This document shows, piece by piece, positions 1-9,113 of a DNA stretch of 64,000 nucleotides. Under the pieces are notes generated by a model. It had not been told where the DNA came from. It was given only the letters and a program-made list of their open reading frames with translations, and searched no databases. How positions within the stretch are numbered: the stretch's first letter is position 1; each line of letters opens with the position of its first letter. This DNA comes from Klebsiella africana (GTDB lineage Bacteria > Pseudomonadota > Gammaproteobacteria > Enterobacterales > Enterobacteriaceae): positions 2,852,001-2,916,000 of the forward strand of contig NZ_CP084874.1 of assembly GCF_020526085.1 (NCBI RefSeq). Direction: 5' to 3'. The position numbers and the translations under genes were made by a program.

Positions 1-64
1 TCGCGCTTAATAACCCCCAGATGGTGCGAACCTCTGCAGGAGCGATATCGGCAAGACGTTGCAT
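1..64 (-). CDS. paaD: PaaD, phenylacetyl-CoA epoxidase accessory protein (5' end only)
   Basis: Only the first 21 codons are in the window; the gene runs off the left edge. The peptide starts MQRLADIAPAEVRTIWGLLS, which matches the N-terminus of E. coli PaaD as I recall it. PaaD is a MIP18/DUF59-type protein thought to help mature the metal centre of the ring-1,2-phenylacetyl-CoA epoxidase. It is the fourth gene of the paaABCDE order and follows paaC by 11 bases, so it is surely cotranscribed with it. Confidence 0.88.
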   Translation of the reverse strand, partial: MQRLADIAPAEVRTIWGLLSA

Positions 65-75
65 AGTCACCTCAC

Positions 76-831
76 TTACCACTGCAGTCCGGGATGCGAA
101 CGCTGCAGATATTGCATCTCCGCCAGCAGCGGGCCGAGATGTTCACTGTGCAGCCCCTGTTTGCCGCCGCTGCGGAAGGCCGCTTCCTGCGGGATCTTTA
201 AACCGGCGTCGAGCAGCGCGGTGTGTACCGCGCTTTGCCATTCGGCCTGCAACTCGCGCGGATCAACCGCAATACCCTGCTCAACCAGGCGGAGATCCAC
301 TTCATCAGCCAGGAACAGTTCGCCGGTGAAGCGCCACAGATTGTCGACCGCCTGCTGCATTTTGCGATTTGATAACTCGGTGCCGTTACCCAGACGCTCC
401 AGCCAGCCGCGGCTAAAGCGCTGGTGGTAACGCACCTCTTTCAGCCCTTTAGCGGCAATGGCCGCCAGCTGCGCGTCGCGGCTGTTCACCAGTCGGCCGA
501 ACAGGGCGACGTGCCAGACGTCGATAAAGAACTGACGGGCGATAGTGTCGGCAAAATTACCGTTGGGCTGCTCCACCAGCAGCAGGTTGCTGAACTGGCG
601 TTCATCGCGGCCAAAGGCCAGCGTATCTTCGTCGCCGCAGCCGTTAAGTTCGGCGGCATAGCTTAAAAAATTGCGCGCCTGGCCGAGCAGGTCGAGGCCG
701 ATGTTGGCCAGCGCAAGATCGATCTCCAGCTCGGGAGCATGGCCGCACCAGGCGCCTAAACGCTGGGCCAGAACCAGACCATTGTCGCCAAGCCGCAGGG
801 CGTAGGTGGCTACGGGGTTAGGGGTATTCAT
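76..831 (-). CDS. paaC: PaaC, structural subunit of 1,2-phenylacetyl-CoA epoxidase
   Basis: The 251-residue product is a close match to E. coli PaaC (248 residues) along its whole length, including the stretches LRLGDNGLVLAQRLG and NIGLDLLGQARNFLSYAAEL. PaaC pairs with PaaA in the epoxidase that turns phenylacetyl-CoA into the ring-1,2-epoxide; it has the ferritin-like fold but lacks the metal site. The open frame extends upstream to 945, but that part overlaps paaB; I chose the ATG at 831, which gives the family N-terminus. It sits 7 bases after paaB in the paa operon. Confidence 0.95.
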   Translation of the reverse strand: MNTPNPVATYALRLGDNGLVLAQRLGAWCGHAPELEIDLALANIGLDLLGQARNFLSYAAELNGCGDEDTLAFGRDERQFSNLLLVEQPNGNFADTIARQFFIDVWHVALFGRLVNSRDAQLAAIAAKGLKEVRYHQRFSRGWLERLGNGTELSNRKMQQAVDNLWRFTGELFLADEVDLRLVEQGIAVDPRELQAEWQSAVHTALLDAGLKIPQEAAFRSGGKQGLHSEHLGPLLAEMQYLQRSHPGLQW

Positions 832-838
832 CGCCGCC

Positions 839-1126
839 TCACATATGTTCCATGCCGTCCGGCACGGTATAGAAAGTCGGATGACGGTAGACTTTGCTTT
901 CCGCCGGGTCGAAGAATTCGCCGCGCTCTTCCGGCTGCGAAGCAACGATTTCGCTGGCCTTCACCACCCAAATTGAGCAGCCTTCGCTGCGGCGGGTATA
1001 GGCATCGCGGGCGTTCTCCAGCGCCATTTGATCATCGGCGGCGTGCAGGCTGCCGACGTGACGATGGGATAACCCCTGTTTGCTGCGAACGAACACTTCA
1101 TATAACGGCCAGTAAACTTTGCTCAT
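839..1126 (-). CDS. paaB: PaaB, small subunit of 1,2-phenylacetyl-CoA epoxidase
   Basis: The 95-residue protein is nearly identical to E. coli PaaB (same length), with VYWPLYEVFVRSKQGLSHRH at the start and a C-terminus ending in EHM. PaaB bridges PaaAC heterodimers in the epoxidase complex. The start is the ATG at 1126, preceded by a GGAG-type ribosome site (GAGGAGAGACAAC); an open extension to 1198 is only overlap with paaA. Spacing to paaA is 11 bases and to paaC 7 bases, so it is a middle gene of the operon. Confidence 0.95.
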   Translation of the reverse strand: MSKVYWPLYEVFVRSKQGLSHRHVGSLHAADDQMALENARDAYTRRSEGCSIWVVKASEIVASQPEERGEFFDPAESKVYRHPTFYTVPDGMEHM

Positions 1127-1137
1127 GTTGTCTCTCC

Positions 1138-2067
1138 TCATGCCGCGCTGCGGGCCTGCTGTTTTTGCGCATGGGCCAGCGCGGCTTCGCGCACCCATTC
1201 GCCCTCTTCCCAGGCCTTACGCTTGGCGGCCAGCCGCTCGTGATTGCAAATGCCACGGCCGCTAATCACCTCGTTGAATTCCTGCCAGTCGATTTCGCCG
1301 AAGCGGTAGTGGCCGCTGGCTTCATCAAAGCGCAAATCCGGGTCCGGGACGGTCATACCGAGGATCTCTACCTGCGGCACGGTGTTATCGACGAAGCGCT
1401 GACGTAGCTCGTCGTTGGAGTGCAGTTTGATTTTCCACGCCATGCTGCGGGCGCTGTTCGGCGAGTTGTCATCGTTAGGGCCAAACATCATCAGCGCCGG
1501 CCACCAGAAGCGGTTAATGGCATCCTGCAGCATCTGCCGCTGTGCGTCATTGCCCTGCGCCAGCGCCATGCAGGCTTCAAATCCCTGGCGCTGGTGAAAA
1601 CTCTCTTCTTTGCAGATTTTGACCATCGCCCGGGCATAGGGGCCGTAGGAGGTCCGGCACAGTGCCACCTGGTTGACGATGGCCGCGCCATCGACCAGCC
1701 AGCCGATCACGCCGATATCGGCCCAGCTCAGGGTCGGGTAATTAAAAATGGAGGAGTATTTCATCTGCCCGTCGAGCATTTTCTGATACAGGTCTTCCCG
1801 GGCGCAGCCCAGCGTTTCCGCGGCGCTATAGAGGTACAGCCCGTGTCCGGCCTCGTCCTGTACCTTAGCCAGCAGGATCGCTTTGCGGCGCAGCGTCGGC
1901 GCGCGGGTGATCCAGTTGCCTTCCGGCAGCATGCCGACGATTTCCGAGTGCGCGTGCTGGCCTATCTGCCGAATCAGGGACTTACGATAGGCGTCCGGCA
2001 TCCAGTCCTGCGGTTCGATGGCCGTTTCCTGCGCGATGCGCTGGTCAAAGCGTTGTTCTTCTGTCAC
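1138..2067 (-). CDS. paaA: PaaA, catalytic di-iron subunit of 1,2-phenylacetyl-CoA epoxidase
   Basis: The 309-residue product matches E. coli PaaA in length and almost every residue. It is the oxygenase subunit: a ferritin-like four-helix bundle with carboxylate/histidine di-iron ligands, seen here as the motifs DEAGH (residues 71-75) and EESFH (154-158) plus Glu42. It epoxidises the ring of phenylacetyl-CoA using O2 and electrons from PaaE. The start is a GTG at 2067 with AAGGTGAT just upstream; a longer frame to 2130 would run into the PaaX-like operator and is rejected. First gene of the paaABCD(E...) transcript, divergent from paaZ. Confidence 0.95.
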   Translation of the reverse strand: MTEEQRFDQRIAQETAIEPQDWMPDAYRKSLIRQIGQHAHSEIVGMLPEGNWITRAPTLRRKAILLAKVQDEAGHGLYLYSAAETLGCAREDLYQKMLDGQMKYSSIFNYPTLSWADIGVIGWLVDGAAIVNQVALCRTSYGPYARAMVKICKEESFHQRQGFEACMALAQGNDAQRQMLQDAINRFWWPALMMFGPNDDNSPNSARSMAWKIKLHSNDELRQRFVDNTVPQVEILGMTVPDPDLRFDEASGHYRFGEIDWQEFNEVISGRGICNHERLAAKRKAWEEGEWVREAALAHAQKQQARSAA

Positions 2068-2081
2068 GTCATCACCTTTTA

Positions 2082-2120
2082 TGATTCCGATATTCACAAT
2101 AAAAACATTTATGTGAATCA
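2082..2120. promoter_or_regulatory. Candidate PaaX operator in the paaA/paaZ divergent promoter
   Basis: The 287-base gap between paaA and paaZ is AT-rich and carries a nested inverted repeat next to paaA. TGATTC at 2082-2087 and GAATCA at 2115-2120 are separated by 27 bases, and inside it ATTCACA (2092-2098) mirrors TGTGAAT (2113-2119). PaaX, the phenylacetyl-CoA-responsive GntR-like repressor, controls both divergent promoters in E. coli through TGATTC-type palindromes. Assignment to PaaX is inference from position and sequence. Confidence 0.65.
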
Positions 2121-2354
2121 CTTTGTTCATTGAAGGTTACATATTGGTTAAAGAAAACCACAAATTTTGTTTGCTCCTTTTGTGATGATCTCCGCAAAAC
2201 CTTTTGTAAACCACAATAAATACAGCCAGTTAAACCTAAAACGTAACTCCATCGCGATCACAATGTTAATAATTTATTAAATATAGGCTTGCATTTTATG
2301 ATTCATAAAAGAACTATTTATAGATATCACACGTAACACATTTGGAGATTTGCG

Positions 2355-4400
2355 ATGCAGCAGTTAGCCAGCTACTTATCCGGCGCCTGGCAGACCGGCC
2401 GGGGCCGCGCCCGTACTATCCATCACGCCATCACCGGCGCGGCGCTATGGGAGGTGACCAGTGAAGGTCTGGATATGGCGCAGGCGCGCCGCTTCGCGAT
2501 TGAGCGCGGCGGTAAGGCTCTGCAGGCGATGACCTTTATTGAACGTAGCGCGATGCTGAAAGCGGTGGCGAAACACCTGCTGGAGCAGAAAGATCAGTTC
2601 TACGCCATCTCCGCGCAAACCGGCGCGACCCGCGCCGACAGTTGGGTAGATATTGAAGGCGGTATCGGTACTTTATTCACTTATGCTGGACTGGGTAGCC
2701 GCGAAATGCCGGACGATATCCTGTGGCCGGAAGACGAGCTCATCCCGCTCTCCAAACAGGGCGGTTTTGCCGCACGTCACGTGCTGACCTCGAAGTCAGG
2801 CGTCGCCGTCCATATCAACGCCTTCAACTTCCCCTGCTGGGGAATGCTGGAAAAACTGGCGCCCACGTGGCTTGCCGGCATGCCGGCTATCATTAAACCG
2901 GCCACCGCTACCGCCCAGCTCACCCAGGCGATGGTGAAAGCGATTGTTGACAGCGGCCTGGTGCCGGAAGGCGCCATCAGCCTGATTTGCGGCGGCGCCG
3001 GCGATCTTCTCGACCATCTCGATAGCCAGGACGTGGTGACCTTTACCGGCTCAGCCGCCACCGGTCAGCAGCTGCGGGCGCACCCTAACCTGGTGGCTAA
3101 ATCCATTCCCTTTACCATGGAAGCGGATTCGCTCAACTGCTGCGTATTAGGTGAAGACGTCACGCCGGAGCATCCGGAATTCGCGCTGTTTATTCGGGAA
3201 GTGGTCCGCGAGATGACGGCGAAAGCCGGGCAAAAATGTACCGCTATCCGCAGAATCATCGTGCCACTGGCGCAGATTAATGCGGTTAGCGATGCACTGA
3301 TCGCCCGCCTGCATAAAGTAACCGTCGGTGACCCTGCGCAGGAAGGCATAAAAATGGGAGCGCTGGTCAATAGCGAGCAGCGTCAGGACGTACAAGAGAG
3401 CGTCAATAAGCTAATAGCCGCTGGCTGCGAAGTACTGCTCGGTGGAGAGGCGGACCTCAGCGCGGCCGGCGCGTTTTTCCCGCCGACCCTGTTGTACTGC
3501 TCACAGCCGGATGAAACGCCGGCGGTTCACGCGATTGAAGCTTTTGGTCCGGTGGCGACGTTAATGCCGTATCGCGATCGCCAGCATGCGCTGACGCTGG
3601 CGCGCGCCGGCGGCGGCAGTCTGGCCGGTACGCTGGTCACCGCCAGCGGCGAGCTGGCGCGCGAGTTTATCCTCGGCGCCGCCCGCGCGCATGGTCGTAT
3701 TCAGATCCTTAACGAGGCGTCCTCGGTCGAGTCCACCGGCCACGGCTCGCCGCTGCCGCAGCTGGTACACGGCGGCCCTGGCCGCGCGGGCGGCGGAGAA
3801 GAACTCGGCGGGCTGCGTTCGGTGAAACACTATATGCAGCGTACCGCCGTCCAGGGCAGCCCAACGATGCTGGCGACCATCGGCCAGCAGTGGGTGCGCG
3901 GCGCTCAGGTGAATGAAGACCGCATTCACCCGTTCCGTAAATACTTCGAAGAGATCCAGCCTGGCGATAGCTTATTAACCCCGCGCCGAACGCTGACCGA
4001 AGCGGATATCGTTAACTTCGCCTGCCTGAGCGGCGATCATTTCTACGCGCACATGGACAAAATCGCCGCCGCCGAGTCGATTTTTGGCGAGCGGGTGGTC
4101 CACGGTTATTTCCTGATCTCCGCTGCGGCCGGGCTGTTCGTCGATGCCGGCGTCGGGCCGGTTATCGCCAACTACGGCATGGAAAACCTGCGCTTTATTG
4201 AGCCGGTCAAACCGGGAGACACCATTCAGGTTCGCCTGACCTGTAAGCGGAAAACGGTTAAGCGGCAGCGCAGCGCCGATGAGAAAGCCACCGGCGTCGT
4301 TGAATGGGCGGTGGAGATTTTCAACCAGCACCAGCAGGCGGTGGCGCTGTATTCCATTCTTACCCTGGTGGCGCGCCAGCAGGGAGACTTCCCGGCGTGA
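2355..4400 (+). CDS. paaZ: PaaZ, bifunctional oxepin-CoA hydrolase / 3-oxo-5,6-dehydrosuberyl-CoA semialdehyde dehydrogenase
   Basis: The 681-residue protein is a two-domain fusion. The N-terminal aldehyde dehydrogenase domain (about 1-520) holds the catalytic pair Glu256 (in MEADSLN) and Cys295 (in AGQKCTA). The C-terminal MaoC-like hydratase domain (about 535-681) has Asp561 and His566 in [10 protein letters not shown]. All four sit at the positions known for E. coli PaaZ. It hydrolyses the seven-membered oxepin-CoA ring and immediately oxidises the reactive aldehyde. A GGAG site lies 8 bases before the ATG. It is divergent from paaABCD and probably shares PaaX control. Confidence 0.96.
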   Translation: MQQLASYLSGAWQTGRGRARTIHHAITGAALWEVTSEGLDMAQARRFAIERGGKALQAMTFIERSAMLKAVAKHLLEQKDQFYAISAQTGATRADSWVDIEGGIGTLFTYAGLGSREMPDDILWPEDELIPLSKQGGFAARHVLTSKSGVAVHINAFNFPCWGMLEKLAPTWLAGMPAIIKPATATAQLTQAMVKAIVDSGLVPEGAISLICGGAGDLLDHLDSQDVVTFTGSAATGQQLRAHPNLVAKSIPFTMEADSLNCCVLGEDVTPEHPEFALFIREVVREMTAKAGQKCTAIRRIIVPLAQINAVSDALIARLHKVTVGDPAQEGIKMGALVNSEQRQDVQESVNKLIAAGCEVLLGGEADLSAAGAFFPPTLLYCSQPDETPAVHAIEAFGPVATLMPYRDRQHALTLARAGGGSLAGTLVTASGELAREFILGAARAHGRIQILNEASSVESTGHGSPLPQLVHGGPGRAGGGEELGGLRSVKHYMQRTAVQGSPTMLATIGQQWVRGAQVNEDRIHPFRKYFEEIQPGDSLLTPRRTLTEADIVNFACLSGDHFYAHMDKIAAAESIFGERVVHGYFLISAAAGLFVDAGVGPVIANYGMENLRFIEPVKPGDTIQVRLTCKRKTVKRQRSADEKATGVVEWAVEIFNQHQQAVALYSILTLVARQQGDFPA

Positions 4401-4464
4401 TGCGCTGAAAATCGCCCGGCGGCGCTGCGCTTGCGCGGGCCTACAGACAGTCAGACCCGGTTGG

Positions 4465-4498
4465 GTAGGCCGGGTAAGGCGTCAGCCGCCACCCGGCA
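4465..4498. repeat. REP-type palindromic element
   Basis: The sequence GTAGGCCGGGTAAGGCGTC followed by AGCCGCCACCCGGCA has the shape of an enterobacterial REP unit: an imperfect palindrome with GCCGGGT arms and the typical GTAGGCC end. It lies just after paaZ, upstream of a simple terminator, the usual place for REP elements (3' untranslated regions). Confidence 0.75.
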
Positions 4499-4520
4499 AA
4501 AAAATCGGCTCACGTTCTCA

Positions 4521-4543
4521 ATGCCTCTGCGGAGGCATTTTTT
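4521..4543 (+). terminator. Rho-independent terminator after paaZ
   Basis: A perfect 7-bp stem (ATGCCTC, loop TGCG, GAGGCAT at 4521-4538) is followed directly by six T residues. It ends paaZ transcription before tynA. The remaining 4544-4679 is the tynA leader, in which I see no other clear element. Confidence 0.85.
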
Positions 4544-4679
4544 ACGTCCGTCTGGCAAAACTGACAAACAAGCTGGCAAAAGCAAACAAACGCCCCGGCG
4601 CCGCTGGCTGGTAGCTTAAGGGTGACAAAGCCGACATTCGCAGCGGCAAGAGACAACACAACAATAAGATGAGGTCACA

Positions 4680-6947
4680 ATGGCAAACGGCTTGAAATTT
4701 TCTCCTCGTAAAACCGCGCTGGCGCTGGCCGTGGCAGTGGTTTGCGCCTGGCAATCACCGGTCTTCGCTCACGGTAGCGAAGCGCACATGGTGCCGTTGG
4801 ATAAAACGCTGCAGGAATTCGGCGCCGATGTGCAGTGGGATGACTACGCGCAAATGTTTACCCTGATAAAAGACGGCGCTTACGTCAAAGTCAAGCCCGG
4901 CGCCAAAACGGCGATCGTCAACGGTAAATCCCTTGATCTACCGGTGCCGGTGGTAATGAAGGAGGGTAAAGCCTGGGTCTCCGATACCTTTATCAACGAT
5001 GTGTTCCAGTCCGGTCTCGATCAGACCTTCCAGGTAGAAAAGCGCCCTCACCCGCTAAACTCGCTCTCGGCGGCGGAAATCGGTGAAGCGGTGACCATTG
5101 TTAAAGCCGCGCCGGAATTCCAGCCGAATACCCGCTTTACGGAGATTTCCTTACACGAGCCGGACAAGGCGGCGGTATGGGCCTTTGCCCTGCAGGGAAC
5201 GCCCGTTGATGCCCCGCGCACCGCCGATGTGGTGATGCTCGATGGCAAACACGTGATTGAAGCCGTCGTCGATCTGCAAAACAAAAAAATCCTCTCCTGG
5301 AAGCCAGTTAAAAACGCCCACGGAATGGTGCTGCTCGATGATTTTGTCAGCGTGCAGAACATTATCAATGCCAGCAGCGAATTCGCTGAGGTGCTGAAAA
5401 AGCACGGTATCACCGATCCTGGCAAAGTGGTTACCACCCCGCTCACCGTTGGCTACTTTGATGGCAAAGATGGCCTGCAGCAGGATGCGCGTCTGCTGAA
5501 GGTCGTCAGTTATCTGGATACCGGCGACGGCAACTACTGGGCGCACCCGATTGAAAACCTGGTGGCGGTGGTCGACCTTGAAGCGAAGAAAATTATCAAA
5601 ATTGAAGAAGGCCCGGTGATCCCGGTGCCAATGGAACCCCGCCCTTATGATGGCCGCGACCGCAACGCCCCGGCGGTGAAACCGCTGGATATTACAGAAC
5701 CAGAGGGCAAAAACTACACCATTACCGGGGATACCATTCACTGGCAGAACTGGGATTTCCACCTGCGTCTTAACTCCCGCGTCGGACCCATTCTTTCAAC
5801 GGTGACCTACAACGATAACGGCACAAAACGCCAGGTGATGTATGAAGGTTCCCTCGGCGGGATGATCGTTCCCTACGGCGACCCGGACGTCGGCTGGTAT
5901 TTCAAAGCCTACCTCGACTCCGGCGATTACGGCATGGGCACTCTGACATCGCCGATTGTCCGCGGCAAGGATGCCCCGTCAAATGCGGTACTGCTGGACG
6001 AAACTATCGCCGATTACACCGGCAAACCGACCATGATTCCAGGCGCGGTGGCCATATTCGAACGCTATGCCGGACCGGAATATAAGCACCTGGAGATGGG
6101 CAAACCCAACGTCAGCACCGAACGCCGGGAGCTGGTGGTGCGCTGGATCAGCACCGTCGGCAACTACGACTATATCTTTGACTGGGTGTTCCACGACAAC
6201 GGCACCATCGGTATCGACGCCGGTGCCACCGGCATTGAAGCTGTTAAAGGTGTGAAGGCGAAGACCATGCATGACCCCAGCGCCAAAGAGGATACCCGCT
6301 ACGGAACGCTGATCGACCATAATATTGTCGGCACCACCCACCAGCACATCTATAACTTCCGCCTCGACCTCGACGTGGACGGCGAGAACAACACCCTGGT
6401 GGCGATGGACCCGGAAGTGAAGCCCAACACCGCCGGTGGCCCGCGCACCAGTACCATGCAGGTGAATCAGTACACGATTGACAGCGAGCAAAAAGCGGCG
6501 CAGAAATTTGACCCGGGCACTATCCGCCTGCTGAGCAACACCAGCAAAGAGAACCGCATGGGCAACCCGGTCTCTTATCAAATTATCCCGTATGCCGGCG
6601 GTACGCATCCGGCGGCGACCGGCGCCAAATTCGCCCCGGACGAGTGGATCTACCATCGTCTGAGCTTTATGGATAAACAGCTGTGGGTGACGCGCTACCA
6701 CCCGACAGAGCGATATCCGGAAGGGAAATACCCGAACCGTTCCGCCCACGATACCGGCCTGGGCCAGTACGCGAAGGATGATGAGTCGCTAACTAACCAC
6801 GATGACGTCGTGTGGATCACCACCGGCACCACTCACGTGGCGCGCGCCGAAGAGTGGCCGATCATGCCGACCGAATGGGCGCACGCGCTGCTCAAGCCGT
6901 GGAACTTTTTTGACGAAACCCCAACCCTTGGCGAGAAGAAAAAGTAA
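4680..6947 (+). CDS. tynA: TynA (MaoA), periplasmic copper amine oxidase
   Basis: The 755-residue protein has a 30-residue Sec signal peptide ending SPVFA. Catalytic residues are all visible in precursor numbering: Tyr496 in NYDY, the tyrosine that becomes topaquinone; the base Asp413 in YLDSGDYGMG; and copper ligands His554, His556 (THQH) and His719. Subtracting 30 gives 466, 383, 524, 526 and 689, exactly the E. coli amine oxidase numbering. It oxidises phenylethylamine, tyramine and related primary amines to aldehydes, releasing NH3 and H2O2. The N-terminal third is the extra domain 1 of the enterobacterial enzyme. It feeds FeaB and the Paa route. Confidence 0.97.
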   Translation: MANGLKFSPRKTALALAVAVVCAWQSPVFAHGSEAHMVPLDKTLQEFGADVQWDDYAQMFTLIKDGAYVKVKPGAKTAIVNGKSLDLPVPVVMKEGKAWVSDTFINDVFQSGLDQTFQVEKRPHPLNSLSAAEIGEAVTIVKAAPEFQPNTRFTEISLHEPDKAAVWAFALQGTPVDAPRTADVVMLDGKHVIEAVVDLQNKKILSWKPVKNAHGMVLLDDFVSVQNIINASSEFAEVLKKHGITDPGKVVTTPLTVGYFDGKDGLQQDARLLKVVSYLDTGDGNYWAHPIENLVAVVDLEAKKIIKIEEGPVIPVPMEPRPYDGRDRNAPAVKPLDITEPEGKNYTITGDTIHWQNWDFHLRLNSRVGPILSTVTYNDNGTKRQVMYEGSLGGMIVPYGDPDVGWYFKAYLDSGDYGMGTLTSPIVRGKDAPSNAVLLDETIADYTGKPTMIPGAVAIFERYAGPEYKHLEMGKPNVSTERRELVVRWISTVGNYDYIFDWVFHDNGTIGIDAGATGIEAVKGVKAKTMHDPSAKEDTRYGTLIDHNIVGTTHQHIYNFRLDLDVDGENNTLVAMDPEVKPNTAGGPRTSTMQVNQYTIDSEQKAAQKFDPGTIRLLSNTSKENRMGNPVSYQIIPYAGGTHPAATGAKFAPDEWIYHRLSFMDKQLWVTRYHPTERYPEGKYPNRSAHDTGLGQYAKDDESLTNHDDVVWITTGTTHVARAEEWPIMPTEWAHALLKPWNFFDETPTLGEKKK

Positions 6948-6949
6948 TC

Positions 6950-7900
6950 TTAACCCGCGGTAAAATCGAGCAGGATTTTACCGCCTCTTCCCGGCTGGTC
7001 GGCGGCGGCAATCGCCGCCCGCCAGTCGTTCAACGCTATGCGCTGGGCCGGCGGCTGCGTAGTCGTTGGCAAGCGCTGCCAAATCTCGTCAAACGCTGCC
7101 CGCCACGCCGCCACGCTGAGTGTCGGCAACGCCTCCCGCAGATGAAACTTGCGCACCGTCGCGCTACCGCGCGTCTGGGTCAGCGGCCGCCCGGATAACA
7201 GCCCATAGGAGATTAGGGTCGACGAGGCGGGCAGCACCGACAGCAGCGTATTCGCCAGTTCGCCGCCCACCGCGTCAAACACCAGATCGCTGTGCTGGCT
7301 GACCTTCTCCATCAGCGCCCGGTCGGTATCGAGGATCGGATAGATCCCGGCCTGTTCCAGGCGCGCCCGGTGCTGGGGCGAGCGAATAATCCCGCTCACC
7401 GAGTGGGCCCCCATGGCCAGCGCCCACTGTCCCAGCAGACTGGCGCAGGAGGATGATGCCGCGGTCAGCACAAGGTGTTTTCCGGCAACCGGCCAGCGCT
7501 TGAGCATCAGCATCGCGGTCAGCGGATTGATATACCCGCGGGCGGCCAGCAGATCGTCAACCGCTGGCGGCACCGGCACCAGCCAGGTCTCATCCAGATC
7601 GATAAACCGCTGCCAGGTGCCGTCCCCGCGCAGAGGTAGCACCCGCTGTCCCGCGGACAGCCGGCTGCCGTATGGCGCGGCGACCACCTCGCCAAGGCCT
7701 TCATAGCCAGCGACGGCCGGCAGTCGGGTGCGGTGGCGATAGGCACCGGTCACGGGGATCAGATCCGAAGGATTCACCGGGGCAAAGCGCATCCTGACCC
7801 GCACCCGCCCCCCCGCCAGCGGCGCCAGCGGCAGGCGTTTCAGGGTCAGCACGTCGGCCGGCGGCCCGTAGCGGTCATAAACAATGGCGTCGTTGAACAT
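6950..7900 (-). CDS. Zinc-independent MDR-family NAD(P)H oxidoreductase (quinone reductase-like)
   Basis: The 316-residue product has the medium-chain dehydrogenase layout: an N-terminal GroES-like half with PVNPSDLIPVTG and GYEGLGEVV (no zinc-ligand cysteines), then a Rossmann half (AASSSCASLLGQWALAMGA). It resembles 2-enoyl reductase or quinone oxidoreductase relatives; the substrate is unknown. The ATG at 7900 follows GGAG at good spacing; an upstream ATG at 7933 has no such site. It is convergent with tynA with only 2 bases between the stops. Not part of the E. coli version of this locus, so it is an insertion between tynA and feaB. Confidence 0.85.
   Translation of the reverse strand: MFNDAIVYDRYGPPADVLTLKRLPLAPLAGGRVRVRMRFAPVNPSDLIPVTGAYRHRTRLPAVAGYEGLGEVVAAPYGSRLSAGQRVLPLRGDGTWQRFIDLDETWLVPVPPAVDDLLAARGYINPLTAMLMLKRWPVAGKHLVLTAASSSCASLLGQWALAMGAHSVSGIIRSPQHRARLEQAGIYPILDTDRALMEKVSQHSDLVFDAVGGELANTLLSVLPASSTLISYGLLSGRPLTQTRGSATVRKFHLREALPTLSVAAWRAAFDEIWQRLPTTTQPPAQRIALNDWRAAIAAADQPGRGGKILLDFTAG
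6957..6984. terminator. Bidirectional terminator-like hairpin between convergent genes
   Basis: GCGGTAAAATC at 6957-6967 and GATTTTACCGC at 6974-6984 form a perfect 11-bp stem with a 6-base loop. The hairpin lies inside the last codons of the MDR gene and 10 bases after the tynA stop, so it could end tynA transcription. No long T run follows. Confidence 0.5.
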
Positions 7901-8098
7901 CGACAGGCTCCAGACAGCGAAAGGCGGGATCATAGCAGATCCCGCCTCCAGTGGCTCACACCTGCGCGTCGGGGTTACTGCGGGCGCCCTGGACCGGGAG
8001 AGGATTGCCGATTTCTCGCGGCGGCACTTTGCCGAAATGAAGCAGTTGATGATCGACCTCGATCCCTCCCTGGTCGATTAACCCTGCGCCTGCCCGGG

Positions 8099-8989
8099 TC
8101 AACCCGGCCCGTCGCTGGCTGCGGCCAGCAGCGGGACGATGATATCGCTGAGCGGCGTCGGAATGCCGTGCTGACGCCCGCGACGCTGCACCACGCCGTT
8201 ACGAATATCCCACTCCAGCGGTCGGCCATTCAGGCGATCGATCAGAATAGAGGTGCTTAAGTCGGCAGGGGCGCGGTGAAAGCCAGCGATAATCTCCTCC
8301 GGCACGCTGTCGCTCAGGGCGGCCCCTTCCGCCCGCGCCACCTGCAGGCATTCGCGCAGATAAGCCAGCCCGAGGGCAGTGATGTCCTCCCGGGCGAACA
8401 TCCCGGCGCGTCGTCCGGTCAGCACCATCAGTCCGGCAACCGCGTTCTGCAACAGTTTGCGCCAGGCCACGGTGGTAAAATCCGCCGCCAGCTCCACCGC
8501 GCAGCGGGTGCCTGCCAGCGCCTGCTGTACCCGCTCTGCCCCCGGCAGATCCGGGAGGGTCAGGCGCGGCGTGGCGCGCAGCCAGACAGAGGCATCGGCA
8601 TCGCGCTGCGCCGGGAACCAGACCACCGACGGCAGCACCGTCGCGCCGCCAGACAAGGGGGCAAACTGCTGGCGCTGCTCAACGCCGTTTTGCAGCACGC
8701 ACACCACGGTGTCAGCGGAACACAGGGCCGTCAGCCAGGGGGCGATGGCCTCCGTCTGGGTAGTTTTCACCGCGACAAACACCAGGTCGAAGGGGGCGGC
8801 TATCGCCGTTGGGTCGGTATGCACCGGGCCGGGCACCACGATCTCGCCCTCGTCAGTGCGCAGTACCAGCGCCGAATGGGCGGTGCGCCCGCAGACCATC
8901 GGCGCCCTTCCCCTCTCAAACAGGGCGGCGGCAATCGTGGTGCCGATGGCGCCGGGACCAATTAGTGCAACCTTAGGAAATGCTGTCAT
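8099..8989 (-). CDS. Ketopantoate reductase (PanE/ApbA) family oxidoreductase
   Basis: The 296-residue protein begins with a Rossmann motif, VALIGPGAIGTTIAAALFE, and contains VAVKTTQTEAIAPWL and LQNGVEQ, both typical of the PanE/ApbA family, plus a conserved lysine region in TVAWRKLLQNAV. The family reduces 2-dehydropantoate or related 2-keto acids with NADPH. True PanE lies elsewhere in enterobacteria, so the substrate of this paralogue is unknown. The start at 8989 is set by AGGAGGT 7 bases upstream. Same strand as the MDR gene and feaB; the gap 7901-8098 contains no convincing gene. Confidence 0.85.
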   Translation of the reverse strand: MTAFPKVALIGPGAIGTTIAAALFERGRAPMVCGRTAHSALVLRTDEGEIVVPGPVHTDPTAIAAPFDLVFVAVKTTQTEAIAPWLTALCSADTVVCVLQNGVEQRQQFAPLSGGATVLPSVVWFPAQRDADASVWLRATPRLTLPDLPGAERVQQALAGTRCAVELAADFTTVAWRKLLQNAVAGLMVLTGRRAGMFAREDITALGLAYLRECLQVARAEGAALSDSVPEEIIAGFHRAPADLSTSILIDRLNGRPLEWDIRNGVVQRRGRQHGIPTPLSDIIVPLLAAASDGPG

Positions 8990-9113
8990 GCCGAAGACCT
9001 CCTGATGATTCACCGCCCAGATTAGGCAAAGATTGCCCTCCACAGTAGCGAGAAAGACCGGAGGTCGGCAAGCGGAGCGTCGGGAAAAGCCTTTCGCCTT
9101 CCCCGACGGAGGG

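Noticed and set aside
2121..2354. CRP sites in the paaA/paaZ gap
   Set aside because: TGTGATGATCTCCGCA and GCGATCACA are only half-matches to TGTGA-N6-TCACA; too weak to list.
7884..8081. 65-codon frame on the plus strand between the MDR and PanE-like genes
   Set aside because: The second half (ERIADFSRRHFAEMKQLMID) looks protein-like and could be the tail of a lost gene, but the start overlaps the MDR gene and no family is recognised.
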